Shown here one piece after another: positions 1 through 5,652 of a stretch of 5,652 bases of DNA (positions are counted from its first letter, which is position 1; each line of letters starts with the position of its first letter). Below the pieces are notes generated by a model that saw only the letters and a list, made by a program, of their open reading frames with translations, searched no databases and was not told the DNA's origin. The translations under genes were made by a program, and so were the position numbers. The stretch is from an uncultured Collinsella sp. (GTDB lineage: Bacteria; Actinomycetota; Coriobacteriia; Coriobacteriales; Coriobacteriaceae), in NCBI GenBank assembly GCA_900547835.1, contig URIJ01000133.1, positions 1 through 5,652 on the forward strand, in the 5' to 3' direction.

Positions 1-2178
1 CTCGTCACGATTCGCCGACCACACCAAAATGTTGACCAGACGCACGAACGGTGGATACAGGGCGTCGCGGCGCTGGTCCAGGTCGTAGTCGGTAAAGATC
101 GAACGGTCGTGCTTAGCGACGGCGCGAATGACCGGATCCTCGGGCAGGTAGGTCTGGATGATCACCTCACCGGGACGATCGCCGCGACCGGCACGGCCCG
201 CCACCTGTTCCAGCAGATCGTAGGCGCGCTCCCCTGCGCGGAAATCGGGCAGCTTAAGGGCGAAGTCGGCATTGACCACGCCCACGAGCGTGACCTCGGG
301 AAAATCGAGGCCTTTAGCGATCATCTGGGTACCCAGCAACACGGCGCAATCCGCCGCATCGAACTGCTCGAGCAGCTTTTTGTGCGCATCCTTGCCACGC
401 GTGGAATCGGCATCCATGCGAATGATGGCAACGTCCTCGGGAAGCAACTGGTGCAGAGCGTCCTCGATCTGCTGCGTGCCCAGGCCCATTTTTGCCAGGT
501 AGCGACTGCCACATTTGGGGCAACGGCTCGTGGGCGCGGGATACGGCTGCACGCGCCAAGACGAACCGCATGTGTGACACTGCAGCGTGTGTGTGCGCTC
601 GTGATACGTAAGCGCTGTGGAGCAGTGGTTGCAGGTGGGGACGCAGCCGCACTCGCGGCACATCAAAAACGGCGCAAAACCGCGGCGGTTGTGCAGCAGC
701 ACGGCCTTCTCGCGACGTTCGACCACGCGTTCCAAGCCTTCCATCAGCGGTATTGAGAACATGGAGCGGCTGCCGTGCGAGAACTCGCGGCGCAGGTCGG
801 CAATGCGAACCTCGGGCAGCACGGCGTGTCCCGGGCGCTCGGGCATCTCGACGCGTGTCCAAGTGACACCGTTGAACGTGCCACGGCGGCAGCGGTCGAG
901 GGCCTCGGCAGAAGGCGTAGCCGAGCCCAACACGAGCGGGCAGCGATAGCGACGCGCCATCTCGGCCGCCACCTCGCGCGCATGGTAGCGCGGGCTGGAA
1001 CCCTGCTTGTAGCTGGTCTCGTGCTCCTCGTCGATGATGATGAGGCCCAGGTCGCTGAGCGGGCAAAAGAGCGCCGAGCGGGCGCCCACGACCACGCGTG
1101 CGGCACCGCTGGCGACCATATCCCACTGGTCTAGGCGCTCACCGGCCGAAAGGCGCGAATGGAACACAGCAACCGTCTCGCCAAAACGCGAGCGGAAGCG
1201 GCCGACAGTCTGGGCCGTCAGCGAGATCTCGGGCACCAGCACGCAGGCCGAACGGCCGGCCGCCAGCACGCGCTCAATCGCCGAAAGGTAAACCTCGGTT
1301 TTGCCGGAGCCCGTGACACCGTCCACGAGCACCACGTCTCCGTGGGCGTCAAGACGGGCGCGTTCAATCTGCGCGAGCGCCTGCTGCTGGCCGTTCGTAA
1401 GTGCGACCGGCGCTTTACCGCTTGCCGAGGACAGCGTAGTCTGCTCGCTGCAACCGCGCCAGGCACGGCGCTCCTCCACCACCACGACGCCGCGTTTTTC
1501 GAGCGCCTTGATGGTCGCCGACATGCTGTTGTAGAGCAGGTTGAGGTCACGCGTCGTGACCGGTCCGCACTGGAGCGCCTCGATGAGCTGACGCTGGCGA
1601 ACTGCGGTCTTGGGCGGCGTATAGTCAAAGCCTTCGGGCGTAAGCATCACCCAGCGGTTTTGGATGGGTTTGACGGCGGGGCGCTCAACGGTCCACACGC
1701 CGTCATCGCCCTTGACCACGCGCGGGCTTCCACCCGGTGGCAAGAACAGGCGCAGGCACTCGGAAAGGGTCGCGACGTACTCGCGGCTCATCCAGCGCGC
1801 GATGCGAGCAGCCTCGGCGGTAAAGAGCGGTTTGCTTAGGGTGGCCTCGATGGCTTTAATGCGCGCGGGGTCGAGGGCGCTGTTGCCTTGCAGGTCGCCT
1901 AGCTCAGGCGCAATGTCGACGATATAGCCCGCGGCGGCACGGTTACCAAAGTGGACCAGGACCGTGGATCCGATCTGCGCCTCGTTGGCAAGGGACTGGG
2001 GAATGCAGTAGGCGAATGGCTCGGACAGCGCTCGGGTAGGAATGTCGAGAACCACGCTCGCGTAGGCAGCGATGGGCTCAGGTGCAGGCTTAGGCTGAGC
2101 CGAGGCAGCGGCAGGCTTGGGCTTCACCGGAGCTTCCTCCGGTTCCGGCGAACCAAACAGCGACAGTTGTTGAGCCAT
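1..2178 (-). CDS. priA: Primosomal protein N' / replication restart helicase PriA (3' end beyond the window)
   Basis: PriA is a cytoplasmic superfamily 2 DNA helicase that recognises abandoned replication forks and starts reloading of the replicative helicase. The frame is open from ATG 2178 to the window edge (726 codons, no stop). Visible in order: a Pro/Ala/Lys-rich N-terminal extension (about residues 1-36) containing QLSLF at 4-8; a 3'-DNA-binding domain (about 37-140); a winged-helix-like segment (about 187-240); Walker A GVTGSGKT at 287-294; Walker B DEEH at 383-386; GSATPS at 418-423; eight zinc-type cysteines in CxxC pairs at 507/510, 516/519, 534/537 and 553/556; GTQMIAKG at 616-623; and QVAGRAGR at 658-665. 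The E. coli protein is about 732 residues. By alignment from memory roughly 80-100 residues are missing here, so the full protein would exceed 800, partly because of the extension. The start is supported by AGAGG six bases upstream. The ATPase motifs are intact, unlike the degenerate PriA of some actinobacteria such as mycobacteria. The family call is near certain. Confidence 0.97.
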   Translation of the reverse strand, partial: MAQQLSLFGSPEPEEAPVKPKPAAASAQPKPAPEPIAAYASVVLDIPTRALSEPFAYCIPQSLANEAQIGSTVLVHFGNRAAAGYIVDIAPELGDLQGNSALDPARIKAIEATLSKPLFTAEAARIARWMSREYVATLSECLRLFLPPGGSPRVVKGDDGVWTVERPAVKPIQNRWVMLTPEGFDYTPPKTAVRQRQLIEALQCGPVTTRDLNLLYNSMSATIKALEKRGVVVVEERRAWRGCSEQTTLSSASGKAPVALTNGQQQALAQIERARLDAHGDVVLVDGVTGSGKTEVYLSAIERVLAAGRSACVLVPEISLTAQTVGRFRSRFGETVAVFHSRLSAGERLDQWDMVASGAARVVVGARSALFCPLSDLGLIIIDEEHETSYKQGSSPRYHAREVAAEMARRYRCPLVLGSATPSAEALDRCRRGTFNGVTWTRVEMPERPGHAVLPEVRIADLRREFSHGSRSMFSIPLMEGLERVVERREKAVLLHNRRGFAPFLMCRECGCVPTCNHCSTALTYHERTHTLQCHTCGSSWRVQPYPAPTSRCPKCGSRYLAKMGLGTQQIEDALHQLLPEDVAIIRMDADSTRGKDAHKKLLEQFDAADCAVLLGTQMIAKGLDFPEVTLVGVVNADFALKLPDFRAGERAYDLLEQVAGRAGRGDRPGEVIIQTYLPEDPVIRAVAKHDRSIFTDYDLDQRRDALYPPFVRLVNILVWSANRDE

Positions 2179-2181
2179 ACA

Positions 2182-2189
2182 CCACCTCT
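2182..2189 (-). promoter_or_regulatory. Ribosome binding site of priA
   Basis: On the minus strand this reads AGAGGTGG, with AGAGG ending six bases before ATG 2178. It supports the start that includes the N-terminal extension and its QLSLF motif, rather than a later start nearer the conserved domain. Confidence 0.75.
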
Positions 2190-2210
2190 AACGAACGGAC
2201 CTGAAAGGGG

Positions 2211-2312
2211 TGGGACAAAATAATCAGTAGAGTTTGTCCCATGGCCGATACGAGTGTCGAGCTTGTTGCGTCACTCGAACATGGGACAAACACTACTGAT
2301 TATTTTGTCCCA
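2211..2312. repeat. 33-bp inverted repeat made of four TGGGACAAA boxes
   Basis: The arms at 2211-2243 and 2280-2312 are reverse complements over 33 bases with one mismatch (A2231 against A2292), separated by 36 bases. Each arm is itself a hairpin: TGGGACAAA at 2211-2219 faces TTTGTCCCA at 2233-2241, and the same pair recurs at 2282-2290 and 2304-2312. Both have 13-base loops. The spacer has a further 6-bp stem, CGAGTG 2251-2256 with CACTCG 2272-2277. The element lies between the gltX terminator and the priA start, ending 32 bases before the priA ATG. Two facing hairpins resemble a BIME (paired REP) or a small MITE. A paired operator is the alternative. The symmetry is directly seen; the class is inferred. 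Confidence 0.9.
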
Positions 2313-2330
2313 GCAACCCACTCATCGGTA

Positions 2331-2364
2331 CAGAAACAAGAGCCCCGCTCGAGGGAACGGGGCT
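2331..2364 (-). terminator. Rho-independent terminator of gltX
   Basis: AGCCCCG (2341-2347) and CGGGGCT (2358-2364) form a 7-bp GC-rich stem with a 10-base loop. Read on the minus strand, the stem is followed by CTTGTTTCTG, a moderately T-rich run. The hairpin starts about 24 bases after the gltX stop. The other side (CGGATACA) is not T-rich, so it serves only the minus strand. The T-tract is interrupted, so termination may be partial and some read-through into priA is possible. Confidence 0.75.
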
Positions 2365-2388
2365 CGGATACATGCGTTTGCGCGTCTA

Positions 2389-3864
2389 CTACAGCGCCAT
2401 CGTGCGGGCGCGGTCGATACGCGCCAGGCAGTCGTCGCGGCCGACGAGCGCCATGGTCTCGCCCAGCGGAGGGCTCACCATGTTGCCGCAGACGGCGACG
2501 CGCACGGCCTGGAACACCACGCGCTTCTTGAGGTCCATCTGCTCGGGCAGCGGCTCAAGCGCGGCGTCGATGGCCTCGGCAGTCCACTTGTCCACGCCCT
2601 CGAGCGCGGCCTTGGCGGCATCCAGAATGGCGCCCATGCCTTCCTTAGCCAGGCCCTTGTTAACGGATTTCTCGTCATACTCGAGCGTCTCGGCCGTAGC
2701 GAAGATGGGAGCGGCGACGGTCACGGCGTCGGCCGGCATCTTGGTGCGCGGCTTGACGATTGCGGCAAGCGCGTCGATCCAGTCCTCGCCGTACTCGACG
2801 TTGCCCTCGATGAGACCCGCCTCGTGCAGCTCGGGGACCATAATCTCATCGGCAAACTGGGCGTCGGACATGCCGTTGATGTACTCGGCATTGACCCAGT
2901 CGAGCTTCTTGGGGTCGAAGGTCGCCGGGTTCTTGGAAATGCGGTCAAGCGAGAACTTGCTGGCCAGGACATCGCGCGGGATGATCGTGGTCTCGCCGTC
3001 GAGCGACCAGCCGAGCAGCGCCAGGTAGTTGACGAAGGCGTCGGACAGGTAGCCGGCGTCGCGGTACTCCTCCACCGAGGTGGCGCCGTGGCGCTTGGAG
3101 AGCTTCTTGCCGTCGGCACCCAAGATCATGGAAATGTGGGCGAACGTAGGCACGGGCGCGCCGAGGGCCTCGTAGACCATGACCTGACGCGGGGTGTTGG
3201 ACAGGTGGTCGTCGCCGCGGATGACATGGGTAATCTTCATCATGGCGTCGTCGACGACGGTCGCGAAGTTGTACGTGGGCGTGCCATCGGAGCGGAAGAT
3301 CACAAAGTCGTCGAGCTCCTTGGCGTCGAAGGTCACCTCGCCGTGGACGGCGTCGTGGACGACGACGTCGCCGCGGTCCTCGGGCACCTTGATGCGCAGG
3401 ACGTAGGACTCGCCGGCCTCGATGCGGCGGCGGGCCTCCTCGGGATCAAGATCGCGGCAACGACGCTGATAGCCCTGGAAGGGGTCCTTGCGCTCCTGCG
3501 CGGCCTTGCGGTCGGCATCGAGCTGCTCCTTGGTGCAGAAGCAGGGATAGGCCTTGCCCTCATCCCAAAGCTTCTGGGCGGCCTGCTTGTACAGGTCCAG
3601 GCGCTCGGTCTGGGCATAGGGGCCAAAGTCGCCGCCCACCTCGGGGCCCTCGTCCCAGTCCAGGCCCAGCCAACGCATGGCGCGCAGGATGATCTGCGTG
3701 TTCTCGTCGGTGGAGCGGGTGGGGTCGGTGTCGTCGATGCGCAGGATGAACGTGCCGCCGTTTGCGCGGGCGAAAGCCCAGTTATAGATAGCGGTGCGGG
3801 CGCCGCCGATGTGCAGCTTGCCCGTCGGTGAGGGTGCAAAGCGGACGCGAACGTCTGATGCCAT
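2389..3864 (-). CDS. gltX: Glutamyl-tRNA synthetase (glutamate--tRNA ligase), class I
   Basis: This cytoplasmic enzyme attaches glutamate to tRNA-Glu using ATP. The reading frame gives 491 residues, normal for bacterial GluRS (E. coli 471). The N-terminal Rossmann catalytic domain opens with RFAPSPTGKLHIGG (residues 8-21), the HIGH-type ATP signature. RIDDTDPTR follows at about 42-50, and the KMSKS loop appears as KLSKR at 254-258. Cysteines 108, 110 and 136 match the first three positions of the zinc cluster known in E. coli GluRS, but the last ligand position appears as Asp 138 rather than His, so metal binding is uncertain. Residues from about 320 onward form the helical anticodon-binding domain. 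ATG 3864 is chosen because conserved sequence begins right after it and GAGGAG lies six bases upstream. The frame stays open back to 3981, but that extension enters the palindrome and has no family support. Whether the enzyme is discriminating (tRNA-Glu only) or also charges tRNA-Gln for the amidotransferase route cannot be decided here. Confidence 0.98.
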   Translation of the reverse strand: MASDVRVRFAPSPTGKLHIGGARTAIYNWAFARANGGTFILRIDDTDPTRSTDENTQIILRAMRWLGLDWDEGPEVGGDFGPYAQTERLDLYKQAAQKLWDEGKAYPCFCTKEQLDADRKAAQERKDPFQGYQRRCRDLDPEEARRRIEAGESYVLRIKVPEDRGDVVVHDAVHGEVTFDAKELDDFVIFRSDGTPTYNFATVVDDAMMKITHVIRGDDHLSNTPRQVMVYEALGAPVPTFAHISMILGADGKKLSKRHGATSVEEYRDAGYLSDAFVNYLALLGWSLDGETTIIPRDVLASKFSLDRISKNPATFDPKKLDWVNAEYINGMSDAQFADEIMVPELHEAGLIEGNVEYGEDWIDALAAIVKPRTKMPADAVTVAAPIFATAETLEYDEKSVNKGLAKEGMGAILDAAKAALEGVDKWTAEAIDAALEPLPEQMDLKKRVVFQAVRVAVCGNMVSPPLGETMALVGRDDCLARIDRARTMAL

Positions 3865-3870
3865 GGAAAT

Positions 3871-3876
3871 CTCCTC
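3871..3876 (-). promoter_or_regulatory. Ribosome binding site deciding the gltX start
   Basis: The minus strand reads GAGGAG, followed by six bases and ATG 3864. This strong Shine-Dalgarno sequence selects 3864 over the in-frame upstream candidate at 3981. Confidence 0.85.
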
Positions 3877-3904
3877 GATTGCAGGATGGATGTCTAACCG
3901 CACC

Positions 3905-3935
3905 AGTATAAAGCATAAAAGCAACCTCCGCACAA
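3905..3935 (-). promoter_or_regulatory. Candidate sigma-70-type promoter of gltX
   Basis: On the minus strand, TATACT (3905-3910) matches five of six positions of the -10 consensus. TTGTGC (3930-3935) is a possible -35 element, but the 19-base spacing is longer than ideal. Transcription would start near 3898, giving a leader of about 34 bases. The A/T-rich patch 3907-3920 stands out from the GC-rich surroundings. The -10 is moderately convincing and the -35 is weak. Confidence 0.4.
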
Positions 3936-3948
3936 AGGGCACCGACCC

Positions 3949-4021
3949 ACTCATTGGGGACAGACTTAAATGACTACCCAATGAGCACCCGACTGGTCAT
4001 TTAAGTCTGTCCCCAATGAGT
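3949..4021. repeat. Perfect 26-bp inverted repeat between gltX and metK
   Basis: The arms 3949-3974 and 3996-4021 are exact reverse complements over 26 bases, with a 21-base spacer. The left arm begins ACTCATTGGGGACAGA. The spacer holds CCCAATGAG (3977-3985), which can pair instead with CTCATTGGG (3950-3958), so a smaller hairpin competes with the large one. The element lies between the candidate gltX and metK promoters and carries no open frame of its own. A GGGGACAGAC-type core with long symmetrical arms resembles REP/MITE-like repeats. A shared operator, or a bidirectional terminator lacking U-tracts, is less likely. Exact arm identity suggests recent origin or active maintenance. Confidence 0.92.
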
Positions 4022-4034
4022 AGGTGCGGAAAGG

Positions 4035-4063
4035 GTGTGAATGTTTGATTTACGCGCTATGAT
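4035..4063 (+). promoter_or_regulatory. Candidate sigma-70-type promoter of metK
   Basis: TATGAT (4058-4063) matches five of six -10 positions. The -35 position at 17-base spacing, GTGTGA (4035-4040), matches TTGACA at only three positions, so this would be a weak or activator-assisted promoter. Transcription would start near 4070, giving a leader of about 62 bases that contains the hairpin at 4082-4108. The right end of the palindrome lies 13 bases upstream of the -35 region. Confidence 0.4.
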
Positions 4064-4081
4064 GTGCCCTTGCATAGAGAG

Positions 4082-4118
4082 CCCGGCGGAATGGTAACGG
4101 TCGCCGGGACACGTTTTT
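4082..4118 (+). promoter_or_regulatory. Terminator-like hairpin in the metK leader (possible attenuator)
   Basis: CCCGGCG (4082-4088) pairs with CGCCGGG (4102-4108), a 7-bp all-GC stem with a 13-base loop, extendable by a G-U pair. ACACG and then TTTTT (4114-4118) follow, and the metK Shine-Dalgarno starts two bases later. The five-base gap between stem and T-run makes a suboptimal terminator. It could attenuate metK, or simply structure the leader. No SAM riboswitch consensus was recognised. Confidence 0.4.
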
Positions 4119-4119
4119 G

Positions 4120-4126
4120 AAAGGGG
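4120..4126 (+). promoter_or_regulatory. Ribosome binding site deciding the metK start
   Basis: AAAGGGG sits five bases before ATG 4132. The in-frame TTG at 4117 lies beside and partly upstream of this site, so it cannot be the start that this Shine-Dalgarno serves. Confidence 0.8.
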
Positions 4127-4131
4127 CAATC

Positions 4132-5412
<1,281 letters not shown>

Positions 5413-5449
5413 GTTAACCCAAAAAGCCTCAGCCAAATAACAACGCACC

Positions 5450-5485
5450 AAAAGAGGTACCGGCTCCAACCGGTACCTCTTTTTT
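5450..5485 (+). terminator. Strong rho-independent terminator of metK
   Basis: A 14-bp perfect stem (5450-5463 with 5470-5483) has a CTCCAA loop. Its core is GAGGTACCGG against CCGGTACCTC, and a T-run spans 5480-5485. It lies 37 bases after the metK stop. The A-run on the left gives T's on the minus strand too, so it could also stop transcription arriving from the right. Confidence 0.93.
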
Positions 5486-5626
5486 ATTTAAACGGTGGTG
5501 AAGATGTTTCGATATGCAAGGTAAGACACGTCACTAGCTAATGAATTTTGCCATCTAGCAGCTCCAACCATGTATCCTTAGTCCCGAGGGGCGGGGCATA
5601 AGGTCGATCGCGAGTTCCGCACGAGC
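5486..5626. other. Intergenic stretch without a recognised gene
   Basis: No convincing reading frame or tRNA is seen. ATG-started frames here are only a handful of codons long and lack ribosome sites. TTGCCA (5548-5553) and TATCCT (5573-5578), spaced by 19 bases, form at best a weak plus-strand promoter. The AT-rich first half changes at about 5580 to GC-rich, possibly structured sequence, as expected for the start of a leader or small RNA. Two minus-strand frames are open from the window edge for 24-30 codons, so the tail of an incoming gene cannot be strictly excluded. Confidence 0.35.
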
Positions 5627-5651
5627 CGGAGAGCACTTAATGTGCTCTCCG
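5627..5651 (+). promoter_or_regulatory. 10-bp hairpin at the right window edge (possible terminator or attenuator)
   Basis: CGGAGAGCAC (5627-5636) and GTGCTCTCCG (5642-5651) pair perfectly around a TTAAT loop. The next base is T and then the window stops, so a T-tract cannot be checked. If one follows, this terminates a short RNA or is an attenuator in the leader of the next plus-strand gene. The minus-strand continuation (GCTCGTGCGG) is not T-rich. Confidence 0.5.
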
Positions 5652-5652
5652 T

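Noticed and set aside
109..1839. Plus-strand open frames at 109-756 and 1159-1839, and the minus-strand frame at 314-1126
   Set aside because: All overlap the continuous priA frame with intact helicase motifs. The out-of-frame products are low-complexity and match nothing recognisable.
2211..2312. A CRISPR array or phage attachment site at the four-box repeat
   Set aside because: The boxes alternate in orientation and form palindromes rather than direct repeats with unique spacers. No integrase or tRNA is nearby.
2254..3831. A 525-codon plus-strand open frame opposite gltX
   Set aside because: It is antisense to a certain gltX, dominated by Val, Gly, Leu, Asp and His as expected from reading GC-rich codons backwards, has no recognisable domain, and its start lies inside the palindrome. 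It reflects GC-rich third positions.
3865..3981. A longer GltX starting at 3981
   Set aside because: The extra 39 residues run through the promoter region and palindrome, have no ribosome site, and precede the conserved N-terminus of the family.
4117..4131. A TTG start for MetK at 4117
   Set aside because: The codon abuts the Shine-Dalgarno sequence that serves ATG 4132, and the extra residues are just translated ribosome-site sequence.
4064..4131. A SAM riboswitch upstream of metK
   Set aside because: The leader is short and I find no SAM-I, SAM-II or SAM-IV core sequence. Only one GC hairpin is present.
5580..5652. A tRNA or other known structured RNA at the right edge
   Set aside because: There is no cloverleaf, T-arm GGTTCGA motif or CCA end, and no match I could recognise to tmRNA, SRP RNA, 6S RNA or a T-box.

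Overview
The window is high-GC bacterial chromosome with three conserved housekeeping genes and short but structured intergenic gaps. The proteins and GC-rich codon use suggest an actinobacterial lineage. I lean towards a gut Coriobacteriia member such as Collinsella, but this is an impression from protein flavour and gene content, not something the sequence proves.

Layout: (1) 1-2178, minus strand: priA, the replication-restart helicase. It is cut by the left window edge, so its C-terminus is missing. (2) 2179-2388: a gap holding a 33-bp inverted repeat (2211-2312) built from four TGGGACAAA boxes, then the gltX terminator. (3) 2389-3864, minus strand: complete gltX, glutamyl-tRNA synthetase. 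(4) 3865-4131: a divergent gltX/metK gap. It holds a candidate promoter for each gene, a perfect 26-bp inverted repeat between them (3949-4021), and a terminator-like hairpin in the metK leader. (5) 4132-5412, plus strand: complete metK, S-adenosylmethionine synthetase. (6) 5413-5652: a strong metK terminator, then about 165 bp without a recognised gene, ending in a 10-bp hairpin at the window edge.

The genes do not form one pathway. gltX and priA share a direction but are separated by a terminator and a palindrome. metK is transcribed away from them.

The points most worth a second look are: a consensus-type beta-clamp-binding pentapeptide (QLSLF) at the extreme N-terminus of PriA, followed by a Pro/Ala/Lys linker; the two long intergenic palindromes, which look like related REP/BIME- or MITE-like elements; and the hairpin plus T-run in front of metK. 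No CRISPR array, tRNA, rRNA, transposase or phage gene is visible.
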